7,510 nucleotides of DNA from Romboutsia sp. 13368 (GCF_018336475.1 NZ_CP048741.1:1828517-1836026); one strand, 5' to 3'; shown: positions 1 through 7,118, numbered from the stretch's first letter. Notes: generated from the letters alone by a model not told the origin. Made by a program: numbers and translations.

Positions 1-37
1 ATGTTAAAATAATACTTGAATTTCTTTATTATAATAT

Positions 38-77
38 AAAAGCTATTAAGTAAATTTAATATTACCTAATAGCTTTT
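38..77 (-). terminator. Rho-independent terminator of rarA
   Basis: Read on the minus strand, a 16-base arm starting AAAAGCTATTA pairs with a second arm ending TAATAGCTTTT around an 8-base AT loop, and a T-rich tail (TTTTATATTATAAT) follows. The stem starts 6 bases after the rarA stop codon. The one imperfect position is a G-U wobble in minus-strand RNA but an A-C mismatch in plus-strand RNA, so the fold favours the minus direction. The stem has few GC pairs and the U tract is interrupted, so efficiency may be moderate. The remaining bases 1-37 are AT-rich and hold nothing I can name. Confidence 0.8.
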
Positions 78-83
78 TCCATA

Positions 84-1355
84 TTAATTATCTTTTTTTA
101 TATTTTCCCAATAGTTTTCAAATAACTTTTCATTTTTATTATTTCCTGCAATATAATATTTCTTATCTTTAATAGCATCAGGTAGGTATTGCTGTTTAAC
201 ATAATTATTAGGAAAGCTATGAGGGTACTTATAGTCTACACCTCTTCCTAAGTTTTTTGCACCAGCATAATGAGCATCTTTTAAATGAATCGGTATATCA
301 CCTATATCTATATTATCTAGATCATATAATGCTCTATCTATAGCAGAGATTACAGAATCAGACTTTGGACATTGTGCAAGATATATAGTTGCTTGTGTAA
401 GAGGAATTCTAGCTTCAGGAAATCCTAACTGAAGAGCTGATTGTACACAAGCTTGTGTAATAGTTATAGCTTGAGGAACAGCAAGTCCTACATCTTCGCT
501 TGCAACACATAAAAGCCTTCTAGTTATATTTTGAATATCACCAGCTTTTATAAGCCTTGCTAAATAGTGAATAGATGCATCTATATCAGAACCTCTTAAT
601 GATTTGTGAAATGCAGATAATATTGAATATCCATCATCTCCACCTCTATCATAACTTAATATTTTAGAACTAGAACATTCCATAACTGTATCAATAGTAA
701 CATTTACAGAATTAGAACCTATGTCAATCCCTGTATTAAAAGCCAATTCTAGCTTATTAAGTGCGCTTCTCATATCTCCATTACAAGTCTCAGCTATACA
801 ATATATAGCTTCATCTTCTATATTAATACTTTCATAATTACACTCTTTCTCAAGATTATCTATAGCTCTTTTTAGTCCAATAAATATATCTTCTTTATCT
901 ATTGGCTTAAATTCAAATATAGAGCTACGGCTTAAAATAGCTTTATATATTACAAAATATGGATTATCAGCAGTACTAGCTATTAATGTTACAGATCCAT
1001 CTTCTATTACTTCAAGTAAAGATTGTTGTTGTTTCTTATTTAACGCTTGAATCTCATCTAGCATAAGTACTATTCCATTATATGAAAATAAATCCCTTTT
1101 ACTTTCATCAATTATATCTTTTATTTCTTTAACTCCACAATTAACTGCATTCAACTTAACATACTTTTTTCCCGTTATACTGGCTATTATATTTGCTAAA
1201 GTCGTTTTGCCTGTACCTGGTGGACCAAACAAAATCATATTAGGAATAGATTTATTTTCTATAATTTTATTTAAAACTTTTCCTTTTCCTATAATATGTT
1301 TTTGACCAACCATATCTTCTATTTTCTTAGGGCGTAATTTATCCGCTAAAGGCAA
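84..1355 (-). CDS. rarA: RarA/MgsA replication-associated recombination AAA+ ATPase
   Basis: RarA is a conserved clamp-loader-like AAA+ ATPase acting at stalled replication forks with SSB and RecA. Using the TTG start there are 423 residues. Visible motifs: PLADKLRPK and VGQKHI near the N-terminus, Walker A GPPGTGKTT (about 44-52), Walker B IVLMLDE (95-101) followed by the glutamine-rich NKKQQQSLL, sensor 1 in IASTADNPYF (125-134), an arginine finger in LSRS (143), and sensor 2 GDMRSALN (193-200). The C-terminal half carries the MgsA tetramerisation region (FHKSLRGSDIDASI, then ASEDVGLAVPQA). The N-terminus is short: the protein starts right at the RP motif, without the 15-25 residue extension seen in B. 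subtilis or E. coli. An in-frame GTG at 1364 would add three residues but lies inside the ribosome binding site. The gene follows the codY terminator with no clear promoter of its own and is complete, ending TAA. Confidence 0.93.
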   Translation of the reverse strand: MPLADKLRPKKIEDMVGQKHIIGKGKVLNKIIENKSIPNMILFGPPGTGKTTLANIIASITGKKYVKLNAVNCGVKEIKDIIDESKRDLFSYNGIVLMLDEIQALNKKQQQSLLEVIEDGSVTLIASTADNPYFVIYKAILSRSSIFEFKPIDKEDIFIGLKRAIDNLEKECNYESINIEDEAIYCIAETCNGDMRSALNKLELAFNTGIDIGSNSVNVTIDTVMECSSSKILSYDRGGDDGYSILSAFHKSLRGSDIDASIHYLARLIKAGDIQNITRRLLCVASEDVGLAVPQAITITQACVQSALQLGFPEARIPLTQATIYLAQCPKSDSVISAIDRALYDLDNIDIGDIPIHLKDAHYAGAKNLGRGVDYKYPHSFPNNYVKQQYLPDAIKDKKYYIAGNNKNEKLFENYWENIKKDN

Positions 1356-1361
1356 TTTTAT

Positions 1362-1369
1362 CACTCCTT
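1362..1369 (-). promoter_or_regulatory. rarA ribosome binding site that decides a TTG start
   Basis: The minus strand reads TAAGGAGTG, then ATAAAA, then TTG. AAGGAG lies 8 bases before the TTG at 1355, an ideal spacing. The longer reading frame begins at GTG 1362-1364, whose own bases form the end of the Shine-Dalgarno (zero spacing), so it cannot be used with this site. The start is therefore called at TTG, inferred from spacing and from the family pattern in which PLA-x-K/R-RP lies near the N-terminus. Confidence 0.75.
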
Positions 1370-1380
1370 ATATATTAAAA

Positions 1381-1410
1381 TAAAGGTACCTAAATACTTA
1401 GATACCTTTA
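1381..1410 (-). terminator. Rho-independent terminator after codY
   Basis: A 13-base-pair stem with a 4-base loop: TAAAGGTATCTAA pairs with TTAGGTACCTTTA on the minus strand, one pair being a U-G wobble, and TTTTAATAT follows. It starts 9 bases after the codY stop codon. The mirror strand would have a C-A mismatch in place of the wobble, so the hairpin is better suited to minus-strand transcripts. It ends only 11 bases before the rarA ribosome binding site, so it may act as a partial terminator or attenuator for rarA as well as the codY 3' end. Confidence 0.8.
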
Positions 1411-1419
1411 TTTATTTCT

Positions 1420-2205
1420 TTATTGATGACTTTTTAATTTTTTCAGTTCTTCCATAAGTTTATCATTTAGTATTTTTATGTGAGTACCTTTCATTCCTAA
1501 AGATCTAGACTCTATAACTCCTGCACTTTCAAACTTTCTTAATGCATTCACTATAACCGATCTAGTTATTCCAACTCTATCTGCTATTTTACTTGCAACA
1601 AGTAATCCTTCTTTTCCATCTAGTTCTTCAAATATATGTTCAACTGCTTCAAGTTCAGAATAAGATAATGTTCCTATAGCCATTTGAACTACAGCCTTCT
1701 TTCTCATTTCTTCTTCTAACTCTTCACCTATAGCTCTAAGTATTTCAATCCCCATAACAGTTGCACTATACTCTGCTATAACTAAATCATCATCTTCATA
1801 TCCATTATTATATCTTGATAATACTAATGTTCCTAATCTTTGGCCGCTTCCTAAAATTGGAACTATTGTTGTTTTCTTTTCCAATCTATCTTGTTCTAAA
1901 GGAAATACCTCTAGTAACTCATCACCTGTTAAATTCTCTAACGTATCTTTTATTTTTAATATATTTCGATTGTAGTCCTCTGGAAACATTTTCTGTTTAG
2001 TTAACTCATCTTCTACAACTGAACTATCTTCTATATCATTAAGATGTAATCCTAATATTTTTCCTTTAGCACTTAATACATATACATTAGAGCTTAAAAC
2101 TTCTCCTAATGCTCCTGCTAATAAATCAAAAGAGACATTGCTTTCACTACTAGTTTGTAATGTTTTATTAATTTTTCTTGTTTTTTGTAATACTTCACTT
2201 GCCAT
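1420..2205 (-). CDS. codY: GTP- and branched-chain amino acid-sensing global repressor CodY
   Basis: CodY is a cytoplasmic dimeric DNA-binding protein that represses nutrient-scavenging, biosynthesis and (in pathogens) virulence genes when GTP and branched-chain amino acids are plentiful. The protein has 261 residues, against 259 in B. subtilis. Residues about 1-155 form the GAF sensor domain (GKILG 48-52, FPEDY 74-78, TTIVPI 112-117, RLGTLVLSR 123-131). A linker helix follows (EELEEEMRKKAVVQMAIGTL, 161-180). The C-terminal winged helix-turn-helix, about 200-245, includes ASKIADRVGITRSVIVNALR (204-223) and SRSLGMKGTHIKIL and is nearly identical to the Bacillus sequence. S216 appears to match the HTH serine known to be phosphorylated in B. 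subtilis. The ATG is preceded by AGGAGATGA (2213-2221), 11 bases from GGAG to ATG. No Arg is present between residues 52 and 73, where Bacillus has ligand-binding Arg61. It has its own promoter and terminator. Confidence 0.97.
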   Translation of the reverse strand: MASEVLQKTRKINKTLQTSSESNVSFDLLAGALGEVLSSNVYVLSAKGKILGLHLNDIEDSSVVEDELTKQKMFPEDYNRNILKIKDTLENLTGDELLEVFPLEQDRLEKKTTIVPILGSGQRLGTLVLSRYNNGYEDDDLVIAEYSATVMGIEILRAIGEELEEEMRKKAVVQMAIGTLSYSELEAVEHIFEELDGKEGLLVASKIADRVGITRSVIVNALRKFESAGVIESRSLGMKGTHIKILNDKLMEELKKLKSHQ

Positions 2206-2293
2206 TTTAAGTTCATCTCCTCATGAAAGTTCTGCCTTATATTCTTATATATAATAATAAATAGTTAGGTTTTCTTATAATTATGCAATAGAG

Positions 2294-2322
2294 ATATTAA
2301 CATAAATTTATTGGTTTTTCAA
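2294..2322 (-). promoter_or_regulatory. Sigma-A promoter of codY with extended -10
   Basis: On the minus strand, TTGAAA (2317-2322) is separated by exactly 17 bases from TAATAT (2294-2299), with TG one base upstream of the -10 (TGTTAATAT), giving an extended -10 element. The inferred transcription start is near 2287, leaving a leader of about 80 bases. The promoter lies in the only long gap of the window (2206-2341), 20 bases after the topA stop codon. The leader is AT-rich and I see no riboswitch, convincing fold or near-consensus CodY box (AATTTTCWGAAAATT). No strong terminator for topA is visible, so readthrough from the upstream operon into codY is possible. Confidence 0.85.
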
Positions 2323-2341
2323 TAATAAAGCACCTTATTTT

Positions 2342-4426
2342 TTAACTTTCAGCATTCTCCTTAACTATTTCATTTTTACACTCTTTATTAGAGCATACAA
2401 TTTTAGTCTCAGACTTAGTAATCTTTTCTATCATGTACGATTCACATTTATCACAAATGTCTCCAGTTGGTTTATTCCATGATATAAAATCACACTCTGG
2501 ATAGTTTGAACATCCATAAAAAGACTTACTTTTTTTAGACTTTCTAAGTATTATATCTCCAGTATGACATTTAGGACATTTTACCCCTACTTTATTTACA
2601 ATAGGTTTTGTAGTTTTACACTCTGGATAATTTTTACAAGCCATAAACTTACCAAATCTACCATGCTTTATAACCATATTTTGTCCACAATTTTCACATA
2701 TTTCATCAGTTTCTTCGTCCATATTTATCTTTTCTATATTTTCTATAGCTTTCTCTATAGCTTCTCTTAAAGGTTCGTATGATTTTTTTACTACTTCCTT
2801 CCATGGTATATTTCCATCTTCAACTTCATCTAATTCACTTTCCATAGTAGCTGTAAAATCTACATCTATGAATTTTTGGAAATTAGCTTCTAGTATATCT
2901 GTAACTACTTTACCAAGTTCTGTAGGATGAAGACTACTACCTTGTTTTTCAACATATTCTCTATTTAATATAGTCGTTATAGTTGGAGCATAAGTACTTG
3001 GTCTACCAATTCCTAATTCTTCTAAAGTTTTTACTAAACTAGCTTCTGTGTATCTTGCTGGCGGTTGAGTAAAATGTTGAACAGGAAGTATATCTTTAAT
3101 ATCAAGAATATCTCCTTTATTTATAGACGGTAATATTTTATCTTCTCTTTCTGTAAAATTATAGACTTTTGTATATCCATCAAATTTCATTTTAGATCCA
3201 GTAGCTTTTAATGTATAATTATCTATTTTACACTCTACATTTAATGTATCAAATACTGAATCTTGCATTTGGCTAGCTATGAATCTTCTCCATATTAAAT
3301 TATATAATTTAAATTGGTCTTTAGTTAAAGAGCCCTTTATACTATCTGGAGTTCTACTTACTAAAGTAGGTCTTATAGCTTCATGTGCATCTTGAACTTT
3401 TTTATTTTCTTTTTCTTTTCCCTTATCAAAATCTGGTTTGTAGTAGTCTTCTCCTAAATACTCTAAGATGTACTCTTTTGATTTTTCCTTAGCTTCATCA
3501 GAAATTCTTTTTGAGTCAGTTCTAATATAAGATATAAGACCAACTGTACCTTCACCTTCAATATCTATACCTTCATATAGTTCTTGAGCTATACTCATAG
3601 TTTTTTTAGTTGTAAATGATAATCTATTTGCAGCTTCTTGTTGCAACATACTTGTTGTAAATGGTTTAGGAGCTGATTTTTTTCTAGTCTTAGATTCTAT
3701 TGAAGTTACATTTATTTCTTTATCTTTTACATCATTTAAAATAGAATTTACTATTTCTTCATTTGGTAAATCCATTTTTTCTTTATTTTTTCCATAAAAT
3801 TTTAAGCTTATATCTTCATCATTAGAAGTTTTAGCCTCTACATCTATTGTCCAATATTCTTCTGGTATAAATGCTTCTATTTCTTTTTCTCTATCACATA
3901 TTAACTTTGTTGTTACTGATTGAACTCTACCCGCACTTAATCCCTTTCTAATTTTTTGCCAAAGTATAGGACTTATTTGATAACCTAGTAATCTATCTAA
4001 AACTCTCCTTGCTTGTTGTGCATCAACTAAATCTATATCTATACTTCTTGGACTTTTTATTGCTTTTTTTATAGCATCTTTTGTAATTTCATTAAATTCT
4101 ATTCTACATTCATCATTTTGATCTAAACCTAGAATATAAGCTAAATGCCAAGAAATAGCTTCTCCCTCTCTATCAGGGTCGGTTGCTAAATAAACTTTTT
4201 TAGACTTTTTAGCCTCTTTCTTTAATTCTTTTATTAAATCACCTTTTCCTCGTATATTTATATATTGAGGTTCAAAGTTATTTTCTATATCAACACCTAA
4301 TTTACTTTTAGGTAAATCTCTTACATGACCTACAGAAGCTTTTACACTATAATGACTTTTTCCTAGAAATTTTTCTATTGTTTTAGCTTTTGCAGGAGAT
4401 TCCACTATGACCAATGTCTTTGCCAT
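2342..4426 (-). CDS. topA: DNA topoisomerase I (type IA)
   Basis: TopA relaxes negative supercoils by cutting one DNA strand through a 5'-phosphotyrosine. Counted from the ATG at 4426 there are 694 residues (B. subtilis about 691). The Toprim domain begins with LVIVESPAKAKTIEKFLG, holding catalytic E9, and carries the metal-binding DPDREGE at 83-89. The active-site region GLISYIRTDS places the catalytic tyrosine at Y300. Other conserved blocks are GLSAGRVQS (162-170), DAHEAIRPT (347-355) and GIGRPSTYAPTI (472-483). The C-terminus has three four-cysteine zinc ribbons: C577/C580/C597/C603, C617/C620/C639/C645 and C658/C661/C678/C683. An upstream in-frame GTG at 4444 would add MGVCRL, but it abuts the ribosome binding site and the added residues are not family-like. 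The first 44 bases overlap the end of dprA in another frame, suggesting translational coupling. Confidence 0.97.
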   Translation of the reverse strand: MAKTLVIVESPAKAKTIEKFLGKSHYSVKASVGHVRDLPKSKLGVDIENNFEPQYINIRGKGDLIKELKKEAKKSKKVYLATDPDREGEAISWHLAYILGLDQNDECRIEFNEITKDAIKKAIKSPRSIDIDLVDAQQARRVLDRLLGYQISPILWQKIRKGLSAGRVQSVTTKLICDREKEIEAFIPEEYWTIDVEAKTSNDEDISLKFYGKNKEKMDLPNEEIVNSILNDVKDKEINVTSIESKTRKKSAPKPFTTSMLQQEAANRLSFTTKKTMSIAQELYEGIDIEGEGTVGLISYIRTDSKRISDEAKEKSKEYILEYLGEDYYKPDFDKGKEKENKKVQDAHEAIRPTLVSRTPDSIKGSLTKDQFKLYNLIWRRFIASQMQDSVFDTLNVECKIDNYTLKATGSKMKFDGYTKVYNFTEREDKILPSINKGDILDIKDILPVQHFTQPPARYTEASLVKTLEELGIGRPSTYAPTITTILNREYVEKQGSSLHPTELGKVVTDILEANFQKFIDVDFTATMESELDEVEDGNIPWKEVVKKSYEPLREAIEKAIENIEKINMDEETDEICENCGQNMVIKHGRFGKFMACKNYPECKTTKPIVNKVGVKCPKCHTGDIILRKSKKSKSFYGCSNYPECDFISWNKPTGDICDKCESYMIEKITKSETKIVCSNKECKNEIVKENAES

Positions 4427-5558
4427 TAAACGACACACCCCCACTTATTGTATTTATATATATATTTAAACTGTATACTTGATTATTGATTTCAATTAAT
4501 AAATCCTTAAGTACTAGTTCATTTAAAATTGAATTTACATATTTAACTTCCATTTTAGTATTATCACAAATTTCATCTATATTCAAGATACCATTATCTT
4601 TTATTATCTCTAATATTTCAATACTTTTTTCATTTAATTTTATATTATCATATTTTTTAGAATTTTCTATATAACTATATTCACTAATATTATACTCATT
4701 TAAAATATCTTCTACATTATGAACTAATGTTGCTCCTTCTTTTATAATCTTATGACAACCTTCACTCATACAAGAATTTATATTACCAGGAACAGAGAAA
4801 ACATTCTTACCTTGTTCTAATGCATAGTCTACTGTAATTAATGCTCCACTTTTTTTTGCAGCTTCAATTACTATAACTCCATCACTTATACCACTTAATA
4901 TACGATTCCTATAAACATAGTTACTAGGGTATACAGCTTCACCCACATTGTATTCGGATAATATTAGTCCTCCATTATCTAATATTTTTTCGGATAACTT
5001 TATATTTCGTTTTGGTAACACATTGTCTATTGGTGATCCTATTACTGCTATAGTCTTACTTTTTCCTTCTAAGCATCCAATGTGGCTATAAGTATCAATT
5101 CCTATAGCAAGTCCACTTATAATATTTATCCCTATATCAGATAATTTTTTACTTATAGATTTTGCACAATTTATTCCGTATGGAGTACATTTTCTAGATC
5201 CTACCATAGCTAAATTGATATTATGTTTTAATAAATTTAAATTTCCTTTATAAAATAATATCTTTGGTGCATTATGTATATTCTTTAAATGAGATGGATA
5301 CTTCTCATCACAAATACTTATATATTCAATAGAATTTTTATATAAATTTTCTTTTATTTTATCTAAATAAGTTAGACTTTTATATTTTACTATATTTTCC
5401 TTGATATTTGTATTTATATTTTTTAAATTATGTATATCGCTATTACTAAAATTAATTAACTCTTTGATATCTATATTATTTAATTCTATCTGCTCTATTG
5501 TATTATTAGTGACTCCGCTTATGGATTTTAGCCATAAATAAGCATCATTTATATTCAT
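4383..5558 (-). CDS. dprA: DNA-processing protein DprA (Smf), ssDNA-binding RecA loader
   Basis: DprA binds incoming or exposed single-stranded DNA and loads RecA; it is needed for natural transformation but also occurs in bacteria not known to be competent. The 391 residues show an N-terminal helical region (about 1-65), the Rossmann-like DprA core (about 85-290) and a C-terminal winged-helix region (about 305-365). Core motifs are YPSHL (87-91), MVGSRKCTPYG (118-128), ISGLAIGID (147-155), VIGSPID (172-178), YRNRILSGISDGVIVIEA (216-233), SGALIT (237-242) and NVFSVPGNI (252-260). The ATG has GAGGTG 6 bases upstream, and the comM stop codon touches this site (9-base gap), so translation is probably coupled. 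The last 26 residues, after VYSLN (361-365), extend past the usual domain end and are read through the topA ribosome binding site and start. VIGSPID replaces the more common G-x-GID form. Confidence 0.95.
   Translation of the reverse strand: MNINDAYLWLKSISGVTNNTIEQIELNNIDIKELINFSNSDIHNLKNINTNIKENIVKYKSLTYLDKIKENLYKNSIEYISICDEKYPSHLKNIHNAPKILFYKGNLNLLKHNINLAMVGSRKCTPYGINCAKSISKKLSDIGINIISGLAIGIDTYSHIGCLEGKSKTIAVIGSPIDNVLPKRNIKLSEKILDNGGLILSEYNVGEAVYPSNYVYRNRILSGISDGVIVIEAAKKSGALITVDYALEQGKNVFSVPGNINSCMSEGCHKIIKEGATLVHNVEDILNEYNISEYSYIENSKKYDNIKLNEKSIEILEIIKDNGILNIDEICDNTKMEVKYVNSILNELVLKDLLIEINNQVYSLNIYINTISGGVSFNGKDIGHSGISCKS
4436..4442 (-). promoter_or_regulatory. topA ribosome binding site inside dprA
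   Basis: The minus strand reads GTGGGGGTGTGTCGTTTAATG. GGGGGTG can pair with the 16S anti-Shine-Dalgarno (one G-U in place of A-U) and lies 9 bases from the ATG at 4424-4426. This fixes the topA start at M-A-K-T-L-V-I-V-E-S, as in other type IA enzymes, and rules against the GTG at 4442-4444, which touches the site itself. The site is wholly within the translated 3' part of dprA. Confidence 0.75.
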
Positions 5559-5567
5559 AATTCACCT

Positions 5568-7106
5568 CTACTTAAAGTACTTATAATAACTTTTTCTAAA
5601 AGAAAAAGCTTCCATAATATGATTAGAATTCAAATCTTCTTCTCCATCTAGATCTGCTATAGTCCTTGCAACTTTTAACAGTTTTGTATAACTTCGATTG
5701 CTTAGTTTATATTTATTAAATATTAACTCTATAGTATCTATACTTTCTTGATTTAATTTGCAATATTTATTAATCATGGATGAATTCATTTCGTCATTAG
5801 TATTTATATCATAATCTTTAAATCTATATTTTTGTATCTCTCTTGCTTTTTCAACTCTATTTTTTATATCATAAGATGATTCTGATATATTATTGGAAAA
5901 CTCTTTATATGGTATAGAATTTACTTCTACAAATAAATCAAATCTATCAAGTAGTGGTCCTGATATTTTATTAATATATCTATCTATTTCAAATGTTTTA
6001 CATCTGCATTCAGTTTCTGACATATAGTATCCACATGGACATGGATTCATTGCTCCTACTAGTAAAAAGTTGCATGGGTATTGATAATTATACTTTATCC
6101 TAGATATATTTATAACTTTATCTTCTATTGGCTGCCTTAAGGTTTCTAATATTTTTTTATCAAATTCAGCTATTTCGTCTAAAAATAGTACTCCTCTATG
6201 AGAAAGAACAACTTCACCTGGCTTTGCATCTATTCCTCCACCTATCATAGCTTGCTTTGTTGATGTATGATGCGGATTTCTAAATGGTCTTCTATCTATA
6301 ATTCCTTTTTTATTATCTATCATTCCTATTGAACTATAAATTTTACTTACTTCTAACATCTCTTCTTTATTTATATCTGGAAGTATTGTTCTAATTCTTT
6401 TAGCTATCATAGTTTTACCTGAACCTGGAGGGCCTATCATTAATAAGTTATGATTTCCTGCAGCAGCTATTTCTGCACTTCTCTTAACAAAATAATTCCC
6501 TGATACATCAGAAAAGTCTTCATCATATATGTTATCTTGTATCTTATCTGCATCTAATTTTATATTTTTCAGTATGGACTCTTTATTTATATCTAAATCT
6601 CCATTTAAATAGTCTATACATTGTTTTAAGCTTTTTATAGGTATTATATTTATATCTTCCACAAACAAACTTTCTAATAAGTTATCCGAAGGTATAAATA
6701 CTCTCTTGATTTTATTTTCCTTAGCTCCAATTATAATAGACAGTATTCCTTTTACTTTTTGAAGATTACCATCTAAAGAAAGCTCCCCTATGAACATACT
6801 TTCTTCTAGATATTTATTATCTTTTTTTATAAATTCTCTTAAAATCCCTATAGATATACCTAAATCAAGAAAGGAACCTTCTTTTTTCATATCTGCAGGT
6901 GATAAGTTCACTACTATTCTTGAATTTGGAAATTTATAGCCACTATTAATAATAGCTGATTTTACCCGTTCTCTAGATTCTTTTATTTCAGTACTTGCTA
7001 ATCCAACTATATTAAAGGATGGAATACCATATGTTATATCTATTTCTAATTTTATTAGATGACTATTAATCCCCATTAAATTACTTGAATTTATTATACT
7101 AAGCAT
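5568..7106 (-). CDS. comM: YifB/ComM-family Mg-chelatase-like AAA+ ATPase (branch-migration helicase)
   Basis: In Gram-negative bacteria ComM is a hexameric helicase that drives branch migration during integration of transforming DNA; the Firmicute homologues are less studied. The 512 residues match the full family length. Residues about 1-165 form the Lon-protease-like S5 domain (VGLASTEIKESRERVKSA, VVNLSPADMKKEG, GELSLDGNLQKVKGIL). The AAA+ module follows: Walker A GPPGSGKT (225-232), FRNPHHTST (275-283), Walker B VLFLDEI (306-312), sensor 1 GAMNPCPCG (351-359), arginine finger in SGPLLDRFD (R388) and sensor 2 in SNRSYTKLLKVARTIADL (R471). Two CxC pairs (C356/C358 and C367/C369) are a family trait and may bind metal. 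The ATG has AAAGGA 6 bases upstream. It lies 12 bases after yraN and 9 before dprA, fitting a shared role in handling recombination intermediates. Confidence 0.95.
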   Translation of the reverse strand: MLSIINSSNLMGINSHLIKLEIDITYGIPSFNIVGLASTEIKESRERVKSAIINSGYKFPNSRIVVNLSPADMKKEGSFLDLGISIGILREFIKKDNKYLEESMFIGELSLDGNLQKVKGILSIIIGAKENKIKRVFIPSDNLLESLFVEDINIIPIKSLKQCIDYLNGDLDINKESILKNIKLDADKIQDNIYDEDFSDVSGNYFVKRSAEIAAAGNHNLLMIGPPGSGKTMIAKRIRTILPDINKEEMLEVSKIYSSIGMIDNKKGIIDRRPFRNPHHTSTKQAMIGGGIDAKPGEVVLSHRGVLFLDEIAEFDKKILETLRQPIEDKVINISRIKYNYQYPCNFLLVGAMNPCPCGYYMSETECRCKTFEIDRYINKISGPLLDRFDLFVEVNSIPYKEFSNNISESSYDIKNRVEKAREIQKYRFKDYDINTNDEMNSSMINKYCKLNQESIDTIELIFNKYKLSNRSYTKLLKVARTIADLDGEEDLNSNHIMEAFSFRKSYYKYFK

Positions 7107-7118
7107 TTATATTCCTTT

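Noticed and set aside
16..35. Plus-strand promoter TTGAAT with TATAAT
   Set aside because: The hexamers are only 8 bases apart, far from the 16-18 needed; the -10-like sequence is chance in the AT-rich terminator tail.
1815..2000. Plus-strand 61-codon open frame with hydrophobic sequence
   Set aside because: It lies fully antisense to the CodY sensor domain, has no good ribosome binding site that I can see, and its hydrophobicity is what the complement of AT-rich acidic and lysine-rich codons gives.
2300..2335. Hairpin TTTATTATTG / CAATAAA as a topA terminator
   Set aside because: The stem is almost all A-T, needs a bulge, overlaps the codY -35 and has no U tract after it.
2206..2341. CodY box (AATTTTCWGAAAATT) near the codY promoter
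   Set aside because: The best partial match, overlapping the -35 with TGAAAA, differs at about seven of fifteen positions, no better than chance in AT-rich DNA.
2564..2770. Plus-strand 68-codon open frame rich in Phe, Tyr, Ile and Ser
   Set aside because: Antisense to the TopA zinc-ribbon region; composition is typical of a shadow frame and no family motif is seen.
4427..4444. Longer topA reading frame starting at GTG 4444 (adds MGVCRL)
   Set aside because: The GTG abuts the GGGGGTG ribosome binding site used by the ATG at 4426, and type IA enzymes normally begin close to K-x-L-V-I-V-E-S.
4486..4674. Plus-strand 62-codon open frame, Ser/Ile/Phe-rich
   Set aside because: Antisense to the DprA winged-helix region; no start signal, no recognisable motif.
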